This document shows positions 9,501-19,145 of a DNA stretch of 64,000 nucleotides, one piece after another. The notes beneath the pieces are model-generated. The model ran no database searches and was not told the DNA's origin. It saw nothing but the letters and a program-made list of their open reading frames with translations. This DNA comes from Roseiarcus sp963787135 (GTDB lineage Bacteria; Pseudomonadota; Alphaproteobacteria; Rhizobiales; Beijerinckiaceae), in contig CAWBBW010000027.1 in assembly GCA_963787135.1 (NCBI GenBank), positions 62,001 to 126,000 of the forward strand, in the 5' to 3' direction. Position numbers and translations under genes: made by a program. Numbering within the stretch: position 1 is the first letter of the stretch; the number at the start of each line of letters is the position of its first letter.

Positions 9501-12500
9501 CAAGGCTTTGAAATAAGGAGGGGGTGGGCTCCATCGCCACCAGCCTCGCATTCGCGGCGCCTTTGCCCGCCAGCTGACGCAGGGCGCCGCGTTTGACAGA
9601 AAGCCGCGACAGGCCGCCCGAGCTTATGATGAGATCAAAACTGTGGGTCTTGAGCCCTTCGAGATCGTCGCAAAACGAAACTTCCGAAGTGCGCGCCAAA
9701 CGGTGGCGAGCTCGTTCAAGCCGTCTGGCGTCTGGGTCGAATACGGTTACCTGCCAGTTGTGGCGCGCCGCAAGGCGAGCGACGAGCGTAGTGCAGGGCC
9801 CGTAGCCAACCTGGAGGATGCGCAGAGCCTGACGATCCGCTTCCGCTCCGAGGAGCAACTCCAGGCGTGCGCTAAGGGCCTTTGCCGCCGCGACAGCAGA
9901 GGCCGATCTCAGCTCGAAGGCCTCACGCGCCGCGTCGGATGCTCCCGCCGGACTCCCGTTTCCCGATCCGAAGGCCCGCAACGACGCGCCGACACTGGCC
10001 GCGAGCAGAAGTTCGGTAGCCCGATCCGGATGCTGCCAGGCGAAACTCGATAGCGCAGCCTCGGAGGCGGGCATGTCCTGATCGTTCAGCAGGTAGAGGG
10101 ACCCACGGCGGGTCAGTAGTCCGCTCGCCTCGAGCGCATCGAAAATGACTTGCACCCATATGCGATGTTCGCTTGGCGGCCGTCCCGATCTGACGAGTTC
10201 GTCGACGTCGACGATCCCGCCCACGCTGAGATCGCGCGCGAGTTCAAGGGCAGCCGCGCTCGCCCAGCCTTCGATTAACGCCGCCTCCGGAGGCAGCTCG
10301 ATCCGCGCAGCCTCGCCTTCGCCACCCAACGCCAATTCGAACGACGGCGCGGCGTTCGTGAGTTCTGCGGTCGCGGGGATCCAACTCGCGACAAGTCCAG
10401 TTTGCGAAAGAGTGGCCGCCGGCCTCACACGCGCCGGTTGATAGCGACCGCCGCGCAGCGTAGCGATCAGGCGCCCCAAAGTGTCATACAATTCGAAATC
10501 GGCGACGATGGCGCGTTCGTCGGCGCGTCGAATGCGAAGACGCGCTCGGGCGATCGAGTCGCCCGGCTTCATCACCCGGATCTCGTCGAAGCGCACGGGC
10601 AAATAGCCGACCGTTTCCCGATCGGGACTCGAGAACAACAGGATCAATCCATGAAAGCAGGAGTCGAGCCGGGCCGGATCGAGCCCATAGCGCCCGTCTC
10701 CGCATTGCGACGACAATTCCACTTCGATGACGTCGGCGTCAATTCGTCTGGCTCGCGAGAGATGGCGATACGCCGGGCCGAACTCAAGGCCGCACTTGGC
10801 GGCGACCGAATAAAGCGCCTCGCACTCAACGCCGTCTTCAAACTCGACGGGAGCGGGCCTGTCGTCGCCGGTTCCGCCCTTGTCGATGATCGAGCCGCGC
10901 GCATGCAGCGCGAACGGCGCCGTATTGAACCGCGGACAACTCATAATTTCGAAGGTCGAGGTCGGCGCGGAAATACGGCAAAGAATTTCTCTCGACGCGC
11001 CGCCTGTAAAAATCAAAGGACGCAGGATCTCGAGGTCAGTCAGCGCAACCGCGTCGCTCTCCTTCCAATCCCGCGCAATCGCCAGACCCATTTCGACGAA
11101 GGCGGCGCCGGGCAACAAATTCTGTCCCTGGATCCGATGATCCGCAAGCGCAGGTTCGATTTCGGGATCGAGATGGGTTCGCCATTCCAGGCTGGCGCTG
11201 TCGCGAGCGCCAACAAGGGGATGCCTGGTGCGCGAGCTGAACGCGCCTGTCGCCTCGGTCGTCTCGCCGTATCGATAGGTCGTCCGGCGCCAGGGGTATG
11301 CGGGCAAATCAACGCCAGCGCCAGGATCGGTCCCGAACGCATCCGGCGAATCGATTTGGGCGCCCGCCGCGAGCAGCCGGATCGCGCAGTGCTCGAACGG
11401 ATCGATATCGAGATCGTCGAACTTCTCATCGAGCACGGCGTCGGCGACAGCTACCACATCGAGGTGGTTGATCGCGTCGCGTACATGCCCGCGCAACATC
11501 GGGCGGGGACCAATTTCGAGAAACACCCGCTTGCCCATTTCAATCGCGCGCTCAACGCCCTCCTGAAACAGGACCGGCTCGCGAACGTTGCGCCACCAGT
11601 AGCGCTGGTCGACGGAACGACCGGGGACAATCGCGTCGGCGACCGTCGAAAGAAAAGGCGCGGAGCCGCTCGACGGCTCGAGATCGGACAGGCTTTTGAG
11701 AAGCGGCCCTCTGGCGGGCTCCATGAGGGAAGTATGAAACGGGTAGTCAAGGTCCAGCCGTTGCACCCGCACCTTCTGCGTCTCGCGTGCGCGGCTGGCG
11801 AGAGCATCAAGGGTGTCGATCGGTCCAGCAACCACAACGCAACGGTAAGAATTATGCGCGGCGATCGTAAGCTCAGGGAACGCGCCGGCGAGGGAAATCG
11901 ATATCTCGCGGGGACCCAGGATCGCGGACATGCCGCCCTGATTGGCGATCGCCTCCTGATGGCGGCTACGGTGAAAGATGACTTTGACGGCGTCCGCCAG
12001 AGAGAGGGCTCCCGCCGCTTCGGCCGCGGCGACCTCGCCCACGCTGTGGCCCATCGTTAGCGAGGGACGCACCCCGACCGCGGCGAGCGCGCGGACGCTC
12101 GCCGCCTGAATTGCAAAAATCAGGGGCTGCGCGATGCTCGTCCGGGCGAGATCGGCCTTCAGGTCCGGCGACCAGAGCTTACCTTCCAGGGACCATCCCG
12201 ACAGGCGAACGAAATGGGCGTCGATCTCTCTCAACGCCTCGCGGAAATGCCCGTCGCGGCGAAGAGCTCCTCGGCCCATTCCGTCCCACTGGGCGCCGTT
12301 CCCGGAAAAAACGAAGACGACAGACCTGTCGCCATCGATCGCGGTTCCCCGCGCTGCTTTCGGGTCCAGTCTTCCTGTACCGGCAAAACGCGTGAGGGCG
12401 GATTGAAGAGCGGCCGGGTCGCCGGCCGGCAGGACCAATCGCTCCCGCATGCGCTCGCGGCGGTAGGCTGTTGCAGCAACGACCCGATTCCCCTCATCTT

Positions 12501-13914
12501 TCGATACTGGCCTCAATCTCGACGCATAACGGTCGGCGAGCGCCCGCAGAGCGGCGTCGGTTTGCGCCGACAGCAGCAGGTAGCGGGGCTCGGATTTCGG
12601 CCGGCGCACCGCCTTCGGCGGGTCGGCGAGGACAACGTGCGCGTTGGTCCCGCCAAAACCGAACGAACTCACGCCGGCGAAGCGCTGCTCCTGCCTTCGC
12701 GGCAAAGGCGTCGCCTCGGCGGTTACGGCGAGGTTCAATCGCCCGAAGTCGATGTTTGGATTGGCGCGGCCAAAATGAAGGGAACTCGGCGCCTCGTCAT
12801 GCTCGAGAGCAAGCATCGCCTTGAGCAACCCCGCCAGCCCCGATGCGGGCTCGAGGTGGCCGATGTTGGTCTTTATGGAGCCGATCAACAGCGGATCGTG
12901 CCGCGCGCGCCCGAGGACAGTTCCGAGCGCTGCAGCCTCGACCGGGTCGCCGGCCTGCGTCCCGGCGCCGTGCGCTTCGACATAGACGACTGCGTCCGCA
13001 GGCACTCCCGCGCGTTCGTAGACAGCGCGAAGGAGTTTTGTCTGGGACGCCTCCGCCGGCAGCGAAATGCCGCTGGTTCGTCCGTCGGAGTTCACTCCGC
13101 TGCCGCGGATCACCGCATGCACGCGATCGCCGTCGGCGATCGCCTTGTCCAACGTCTTGAGCAAGAAAACGACGCCCCCTTCCGAGCGGACATAGCCGTC
13201 CGCATTGGCCGAAAAGGCGCGGCAAAGGCCGGTTGGCGAAAGCATTGTTGCTTGCGAAAAGCTGACAAAGCCGAAAGGGCTCGCCAGAATATTCACGCCG
13301 CCGACGATTGCGGCGTCGATCTCTCCTTGCGCCAGGGCCTCGCACGCCTCGTGCAGCGCGACAAGCGACGAGGAGCAGGCGGTGTCGATGGTCAGGCTCG
13401 GACCGTGGAGGTCAAAAATGTACGAGATTCTATTCGAGATGATCGAAAGCGTATTGCCGGTCGCAAAATAAGCGTCGGCAAGCGCCAGATCATGCAGGGC
13501 TATTGTCGAATAATCGAGCGCCGAGGCGCCGACATAGACGCCCGCGCCGGAGCCAGCCAGACGCGAGGGCGGAAGGCCGGCGTCCTCGCAGGCTTCGAAG
13601 ACCAACTCGAGCAACAGGCGTTGCTGCGGATCGATCTGCTCGGCTTCGCGCGGCGAAATGCGGAATACGCCTGGATCGAAACCCCAGATGTCGTCCAGGA
13701 CGCCGGCCGCCCAGGTGTAGCTGCGCCCGCGTTCCTTGGCCTTTGGATGCCCGAGCCGGCTCTGCGGCCACCGGTCCGCAGGAATCCGCGACACCGCGCA
13801 GCGTCCGCCTTTGAGCAATTCCCAAAGGCCCGAGACGTCGGAGGCGCCGGGAAGGCGGCAGGATCGGCCGACGACTGCAATGTCTTTCCGCGTGTCTCTT
13901 GAGTAGTGGCGCAA
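6507..13914 (-). CDS. Highly reducing iterative type I polyketide synthase, KS-AT-DH-MT-ER-KR-ACP
   Basis: Single-module PKS of about 2,468 residues. KS 10-430: Cys180 in DTACSSSL, His315, His353. AT 530-820: GHSVGE with Ser624; YPFH at 724-727 suggests malonyl-CoA. DH 895-1160: His926 in HRIQGQNLLP, Asp1084. Methyltransferase-like region 1190-1520: the SAM loop VGYGPCT is degenerate, so methylation is doubtful. Structural KR half 1540-1700. ER 1725-2040: GGAGGVG near 1861. KR 2058-2280: SGGLGGFG, Tyr2207. ACP last: GLNSLMAVEL, Ser being the phosphopantetheine site. There is no thioesterase. The ACP is in another frame because of one extra base near 6795; deleting it restores the motif exactly and gives a TGA at 6507 overlapping the next ATG. 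The start is TTG at 13914, chosen because the KS motif begins at once. Domain order equals fungal highly reducing PKSs such as Fum1. Confidence 0.93.
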
Positions 13915-14032
13915 ACCCGCAGGTACCCTTCCCGTGCCAAAAAACTACCGCGCCCTGTATGTTTAGGCGATTCCTCCCATACCCACATGATATTCTAGTC
14001 TCGATAGCAGTTCGAGAATTGATCCAGTACCG

Positions 14033-15205
14033 TTACTTCGCATAAGTGGCGATGCTCGCGGCCGTTCCGATCGGCGCTATCCCGCCGGACAGAATCCCAA
14101 ACACTTTTTGGACCTCCGTCGATGGCGAGTTCGACACATAGATCAGATCGCGATTGACGATGTGAAAGCTCTGCTCGAGAAACAGGCTGTTGGGATCGGC
14201 CAGATTCAGCCGGTAGACGACAGGCACGAGACTGTTACGCGCAAGCAACGGGCTCGTCGGCCGGATGGCTCTGAAAACCGAGTCCGGCTCGTAGCGGAAC
14301 ACAAAGACGCCCCGAGGATCGGAGCGACTGTCGAGCAGGCCGCCCGCTTTGGAGAGGGCCTGCGCGAGCGTGAGTCCGTCCGCCTCGAAGGGGATCTCTG
14401 CATTACGCCCGGTCGCGCCATAGGCGATGAAGGTTTGAGGGTCCCGAACCAGCGTGAGGACATCGTTCGGACGCAAGTAGATGTTTTCCGACGGGTTCGC
14501 GATGATCGTCAACAACGGCATGCGGGACGTCGTCGACCCGCGCGACAGCTCGACAAAAGTCTCGTTGACGGGGGCCCTCACCCCACCGGCGGACGCGAGA
14601 ACGTCAAGGAGACGGTCGCCTTTCACCGACAGAGGAACCCGCGCGCCGGCCGTGACCTCGCCGCCAACGCTCACGCTGTTGCTGACGGGCCGGCTGACAC
14701 TGACCAGAACCTGGGGTTCGATCGCCTTGCCCTCGAGCGCCTTTTCCACCGTCGCCTGAACGGCTCGGGTCGTCTTTCCGGCTACGTGAATTCTGCCGGC
14801 GTAAGGGACAGTGATGCCGCCGTCGCGCCCGACGACCTGTTCGGGGATCATGGCGCTGTTCGATCCGGCGCCGATCTTGTCGGCGACGATTGGCGCGGAG
14901 AACAGGCCGCCGGACGTCGCCTCCCAGATCGTGACTGTGACCGAGTCTCCGACCCCGATCACCGGCTCCGGCGACAGCGTGCGATCGCCGAAACGGGCCG
15001 AGAAGCTCTCGTAGCCCCGCCGCCTGAGCGCTTGGACAACCCAGGGATCGATGTCTACGACTTCGTACCTGAGCTCCTGATCGCCAGTGAGCTGCTGCTG
15101 CTGCACGTCCTGCGCGCTTGGCCCGGATTCGGGAAGCGACGAACACGCGCCAAGCCCGAACAGGGCAGACGCGAGAACAGCCATGAGAAGCCCAGATCTC
15201 TTCAA
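14033..15205 (-). CDS. Wza/KpsD-type polysaccharide export outer-membrane lipoprotein
   Basis: Polysaccharide biosynthesis/export family protein of 390 residues. An N-terminal signal peptide ends in a lipobox LGACSS (acylated Cys near 21). The Poly_export domain covers roughly 75-190 (IGVGDSVTVTIWEA, GGITVPYAGRIHVAG). SLBB-like domains follow (VSVGGEVTAGARVPL and a second repeat after 265). The start is a TTG that gives a basic n-region (LKRSG); an internal ATG at 15184 would remove it. The gene lies 118 bases upstream of the PKS on the same strand, so they may be cotranscribed. No Wzc-like co-polymerase, flippase or polymerase is in the window, so it may serve export of the PKS-linked glycolipid or a polysaccharide made elsewhere. 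Confidence 0.87.
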   Translation of the reverse strand: MKRSGLLMAVLASALFGLGACSSLPESGPSAQDVQQQQLTGDQELRYEVVDIDPWVVQALRRRGYESFSARFGDRTLSPEPVIGVGDSVTVTIWEATSGGLFSAPIVADKIGAGSNSAMIPEQVVGRDGGITVPYAGRIHVAGKTTRAVQATVEKALEGKAIEPQVLVSVSRPVSNSVSVGGEVTAGARVPLSVKGDRLLDVLASAGGVRAPVNETFVELSRGSTTSRMPLLTIIANPSENIYLRPNDVLTLVRDPQTFIAYGATGRNAEIPFEADGLTLAQALSKAGGLLDSRSDPRGVFVFRYEPDSVFRAIRPTSPLLARNSLVPVVYRLNLADPNSLFLEQSFHIVNRDLIYVSNSPSTEVQKVFGILSGGIAPIGTAASIATYAK

Positions 15206-15455
15206 AAGCCGCGCGCCCCGCTGTAACCCTTTGAGGCTTTACCAGTTCGTCAGATGCTTCGCCACCCCTGCCAGGTTGTTCTTGGCTGCGGTGTTGCAGC
15301 TTTGCATCATCGTTGTTAAAGCCCCTTGGGGAAGTTCGAGAGCCCCGCTGCGTAAGCGGGCGCTCGCGGCGCGTTTCGACCGCATTTTGGCGGCCTCAAG
15401 ACCGGAATCGACGCCCCGCTTCATATGACGGGCGCCTTCTGATACGAGGGCGCCG

Positions 15456-16421
15456 ATGGCTCTGATTTCGACCCCCGACTATCCGCCTCCTCCGCTCGGA
15501 ACGGAGGCGGATATCCGAGCCCCCGACGGCGTGCGGCTGCGAACCGCGCGCTGGGCCCCCGTCTCGACCCCGCGGGGGACGGTTGCGGTTCTGGGCGGCC
15601 GCGGCGAATTCATCGAGAAGTATTTCGAGGTGGCTGGCGAACTGCTGTCGCGAGGCTTCGCCGTGGCGGCGATGGACTGGCGCGGCCAGGGCGGCTCGGA
15701 TCGACCGTTGCGAGACAGCCGAAAAGGCCATGTCGATGACTTTTCTCACTTCGAACGCGATCTGGCGGCTTTCGCGCGATCTATGCTGGAGGCGAACTGT
15801 CCGCGCCCGTGGTTCGGCCTGTGTCACTCGATGGGAGCGGCGGTGCTTCTCGGGGCAGCGCAAGGCGGTCGATGCCCGTTCGATCGTCTCGTCTTGACCT
15901 CGCCGCTGATCGCAGCCACGCGGGTCAGTCACCGCGGCGCTGCCGGATTTCTGGTCGGGGCGCTCGACACTCTGGGCCTGGGCGGGGCCTTCATCCCCGG
16001 CGACAGCGGGTCGCAGGCGTGGTTCAGGCCCTTTGAAGGAAATGTCTGGACGTCCGACGCTGGCCGGTTCGCCCGAACGGCGAAACTCGTCTCGGCCGCG
16101 CCGGACCTCTTCTCGTCGGGCCTGACGATTGGCTGGCTCCACGCCGCATTTCGGCTCATGCGACGCTTTGACGAACCTAATTTTCCGCGCGGCCTGACGA
16201 CGCCAATCCTCATTGTCGCGGCTGGGGCGGACCAGGTGACGGACACCGCCGCGGCCGAGCGCTTCGCTTCCCGTCTCCGCGCCGGCCGCATCATCGTGAT
16301 CGAGGGCGCCAAGCACGAAATCCTGATCGAGCGCGACGTGTTCCGGCGGCAGTTCTGGGCGGCCTTCGATCAATTTGTGCCCGGGTCCGAGGCCAGCGCA
16401 GACCTTCGCTCGGCGGCCTGA
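15456..16421 (+). CDS. Alpha/beta hydrolase, lysophospholipase / monoacylglycerol lipase-like
   Basis: Serine hydrolase of 321 residues. The nucleophile elbow is GLCHSMGAA (Ser at about 129), preceded by AAMDWRGQGGSD, typical of the serine aminopeptidase S33 / PldB branch. The late Asp lies around AAGADQVTD and the His around EGAKHEIL. It probably hydrolyses a lipid ester. It is transcribed away from the Wza-like gene, and only three bases separate it from the next glycosyltransferase, so it heads a small operon. A role in editing or releasing the PKS-derived chain is possible because the PKS lacks a thioesterase, but a general lysophospholipase role is equally compatible. Confidence 0.85.
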   Translation: MALISTPDYPPPPLGTEADIRAPDGVRLRTARWAPVSTPRGTVAVLGGRGEFIEKYFEVAGELLSRGFAVAAMDWRGQGGSDRPLRDSRKGHVDDFSHFERDLAAFARSMLEANCPRPWFGLCHSMGAAVLLGAAQGGRCPFDRLVLTSPLIAATRVSHRGAAGFLVGALDTLGLGGAFIPGDSGSQAWFRPFEGNVWTSDAGRFARTAKLVSAAPDLFSSGLTIGWLHAAFRLMRRFDEPNFPRGLTTPILIVAAGADQVTDTAAAERFASRLRAGRIIVIEGAKHEILIERDVFRRQFWAAFDQFVPGSEASADLRSAA

Positions 16422-16424
16422 TCG

Positions 16425-17960
16425 ATGCGGGCTGGATTGGACCCGGCATCGGGGTTGACCGAAGACGCAGATCGTCTCGCCGCCGCCATTATCGCGGGAT
16501 TTCTCATCGCACGCCTTCTGTTCGCCTATCTGCTGGCGCCCGGAATCGACGAGAGCTACACGCTCGCGGTCGCGCGCAGCCTGAGCCTGTCCTATCTGGA
16601 CCACCCACCCCTGCACCAGTGGATCGCCCATTTCGCCGCCCTGGCGCTCGGCGAGGGCGCTGCGGGCCGTCTGCCGTTCATCATCCTCTTCGCCGCGACG
16701 GGCTGGATCCTTTATCGACTGACGCGCGACCTGTTCGGTCCTCGCGCGGCCACGATTGCGCTGTTCTCGTTGAATGTCGCGCCGTTCTTCTTCGCCTCCG
16801 CCGGGAGCTGGGTGGTGCCGGACGGCCCGCTGCTGTTCGGTCTGGCCGTCGCCGCCTGGGCGCTCGCACGATTGTTTTTCGTGTCGGACCCCGATCGGTC
16901 GCGGGTCTCGGGGCTCTGGCTCCTCGCCGGCGTCGGCCTGGGGCTCGCGGGCTTGTCGAAATACAGCGCCGCGCTCAGCGCCGCTGGACTGGCGGCGTTC
17001 ATCCTCCTTGCTCCCAAGCAGCGCCGCTGGCTGAGGCATGCAGGTCCCTATGTCGCGGCTGCGGTCGCGCTGGCGATGACCCTTCCGGTGTTCATATGGA
17101 ACGCGCAACACGACTGGGCGTCATTTCAGTTTCAGGGCGCGCGCGGAGTGCCGGGAGGTGGCCTCAGGCCTATCCAGTTCCTTACGATGGTCGCCGGCCA
17201 GGTCATTTATCTTCTGCCGTGGATTTTCGCGCCCCTCGCCGCGGGCATGGCGGACGCCTGGCGCCGGCGATCGGACGAACGGCGGCTGTTTCTGCTCTGC
17301 CTCGCCCTGCCGCCGATCCTTGTTTTCACGATCACGCCGCTCTGGGGCGCGCGTGGCCTTCCGCAATGGACAATGCCCGGCTGGTTCTTCGCCTTTCCGC
17401 TGATGGGCGCATGGCTCGACGAGCGCGCGATCGACGTTCGAGCCCTGCGCCGCTGGGCTTTCATCTCTTCTGGCGTACTGGCGACCGTCGCGGCTGTAGC
17501 GGCCCTGCAAAGCTCGACGGGATGGCTCACACGCCTCGCCCCGATCCAGTTCGGCGTCGCGGACCCCACGCTCGAGGCTATGGATTGGCGGGGTCTCCGC
17601 GACGCTCCCGCGTTCAACCCAAGGCCGGCCTTCGTTGTCGCCGCAAAGTGGTCGGACGCGGGGAAGATTGCGCTGGCGCTCGGACCGGACATCCCCGTCT
17701 TCGTGATTTCGGGCGATCCTCGGGGATGGGCCTTTGTAAGCGGCGGAGCGGCGCTTCTCGGACGCGACGGGGTGCTTGTCGTGCGGACCGGCGACCTGCC
17801 GGCCGAGCTAGCCGCAGCGGCATCCGCCTTCCGATCAGTCGGAGAGCCGCGGTCCTGGACGCTGACGCGAAACGGCCACCGCGAGGTTGAGCTTGCGCTC
17901 GTTCCGGTCAAAGGCTTGACGCGGGAGCTTCCCATCCCCTATCCGGTCGCCCCCCGTTAG
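16425..17960 (+). CDS. GT39 family (ArnT/PMT-like) membrane glycosyltransferase
   Basis: Polytopic membrane protein of 511 residues, with GIDESYTLAVARS and LDHPPLHQW near residues 40-65. These match the periplasmic loop of dolichyl-phosphate-mannose or undecaprenyl-phosphate-sugar dependent transferases, where the acidic residues bind the acceptor and metal. About ten hydrophobic helices follow; the last ~120 residues are a soluble tail. It should transfer a sugar from a polyprenyl phosphate carrier to a lipid or glycan in the periplasm. The gene lies between the hydrolase and a GT2-GtrA gene; the GT2 enzyme could make its polyprenyl-phosphate donor. The acceptor (lipid A, the PKS lipid, or other) is unknown. 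Confidence 0.85.
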   Translation: MRAGLDPASGLTEDADRLAAAIIAGFLIARLLFAYLLAPGIDESYTLAVARSLSLSYLDHPPLHQWIAHFAALALGEGAAGRLPFIILFAATGWILYRLTRDLFGPRAATIALFSLNVAPFFFASAGSWVVPDGPLLFGLAVAAWALARLFFVSDPDRSRVSGLWLLAGVGLGLAGLSKYSAALSAAGLAAFILLAPKQRRWLRHAGPYVAAAVALAMTLPVFIWNAQHDWASFQFQGARGVPGGGLRPIQFLTMVAGQVIYLLPWIFAPLAAGMADAWRRRSDERRLFLLCLALPPILVFTITPLWGARGLPQWTMPGWFFAFPLMGAWLDERAIDVRALRRWAFISSGVLATVAAVAALQSSTGWLTRLAPIQFGVADPTLEAMDWRGLRDAPAFNPRPAFVVAAKWSDAGKIALALGPDIPVFVISGDPRGWAFVSGGAALLGRDGVLVVRTGDLPAELAAAASAFRSVGEPRSWTLTRNGHREVELALVPVKGLTRELPIPYPVAPR

Positions 17961-17967
17961 GCAGCTT

Positions 17968-19113
17968 TTGACCTCGAATGAGACAAGCTTAGTGGCTCCG
18001 GACGCCCCGCGGCCCAAACCGTGCCCGACTCTCTCGGTCGTCGTCCCCACGTATCGGGAATCCGCCAACGTCGCGGTATTGTTTGGGCGTGTCGAAGCCG
18101 CTCTGGAAGGCGTGCCTTGGGAGATGATCGTCGTCGACGACGATTCCCCGGATGGCACCTCCGAAATCGCTTTTGCGCTTGCGTCCTCGGATCCTCGGAT
18201 GCGGTGCCTCAGACGGGTGAACCGCTCGGGCCTTGCCGGCGCGGTCGTCGAAGGGTGGATGTCCTCGAGCGCCGAGTTCGTGGCGGTGATCGATGGCGAC
18301 CTCCAACACGACGAAACGATACTCCCCAAAATGTATCGGGCGCTCGCCGCGGGCGAGGGCAACCTAGCGATCGGAACCCGGGTCGCCGATGAACGCGCAG
18401 GCGGTCTCTCGCCGGCGCGGCAGATGCTGAGCGACCTCGGCGCCTGGTTCTTTCGGCGGGTCGCCGGCGCAGCGGTTACGGACCCGATGAGCGGTTATTT
18501 CATGATCCGGCGCGAGATCGTGAGCCGCCTTGCGCCGCGTCTATCCGCGGACGGCTTCAAGATCCTGGTGGACGTCATCCTGTCGGCGGGCGGGGAACTG
18601 AAGATCATCGAGATCCCCTACCTGTTTCGCAAGCGGATAGCGGGCGAGTCGAAATTGACGCCGCTTGTTGGGCTCGATTTCCTCGGTCTCGTTACCCATC
18701 ACGCAAGCGGCGGTCTTCTGCCGATCCAATTCGTGCTGTTTGCTCTCGTCGGGGCGGTCGGCCTTGTCGTCCACGTCATTGCGCTCTCGGCGTTTCGCCA
18801 TTGGGCTGGCCCCGCGGACTTCGGCTCCGCTCAACTCGTAGCCACGCTTGTCGCGATGGCGAGCAATTTCATTCTCAACAATGAGATCACCTATCGGACC
18901 TACCGATATCAGGGCCTGAGCATGCTCGCAGGCTTTGCAGGATTCGCCCTCGGATGCAGTGTCGGCGCGCTCGCCAACATCGATGTGGCCTCCTGGCTTT
19001 ATCAGTGGAACCGAACCTGGTGGGTTGCGGGAATGGCAGGCGCCATATTGAGCGTCGTCTGGAATTACGCGGTCAGCACCAATCTCATCTGGCGTCCTCG
19101 CCTCCGGCGCTGA
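17968..19113 (+). CDS. GT2 polyprenyl-phosphate glycosyltransferase fused to GtrA-like membrane domain
   Basis: Bifunctional protein of 381 residues. Residues ~20-250 are a GT2 domain of the dolichol-phosphate mannosyltransferase type: LSVVVPTYRESANV, VVDDDSPDGT, VIDGDLQHDE, and MSGYFMIRRE. Residues ~250-370 form a four-helix GtrA domain, proposed to flip polyprenyl-phosphate sugars. It would charge undecaprenyl phosphate with a sugar for the GT39 enzyme encoded just upstream. The start is TTG at 17968, eight bases after the previous stop. A GTG at 17992 in the same frame is an alternative that loses no conserved sequence. Confidence 0.88.
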   Translation: MTSNETSLVAPDAPRPKPCPTLSVVVPTYRESANVAVLFGRVEAALEGVPWEMIVVDDDSPDGTSEIAFALASSDPRMRCLRRVNRSGLAGAVVEGWMSSSAEFVAVIDGDLQHDETILPKMYRALAAGEGNLAIGTRVADERAGGLSPARQMLSDLGAWFFRRVAGAAVTDPMSGYFMIRREIVSRLAPRLSADGFKILVDVILSAGGELKIIEIPYLFRKRIAGESKLTPLVGLDFLGLVTHHASGGLLPIQFVLFALVGAVGLVVHVIALSAFRHWAGPADFGSAQLVATLVAMASNFILNNEITYRTYRYQGLSMLAGFAGFALGCSVGALANIDVASWLYQWNRTWWVAGMAGAILSVVWNYAVSTNLIWRPRLRR

Positions 19114-19145
19114 AGCGCGTCCGTCCGCCTAACCCGGATCATTCG

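Noticed and set aside
10402..13902. Long plus-strand open frames of more than 550 codons inside the PKS
   Set aside because: Antisense shadows of DH, AT and KS coding sequence with no domain similarity.
5209..13914. Single 2,901-codon frame read as a PKS fused to a glycosyltransferase
   Set aside because: The stretch joining them is arginine-rich nonsense; the correct ACP lies in the neighbouring frame and ends with a stop overlapping the GT4 start. One extra base explains it.
15396..17111. 571-codon minus-strand frame opposite the hydrolase and GT39 genes
   Set aside because: Antisense shadow; charged, low-complexity translation without motifs, while the plus strand gives catalytic motifs.
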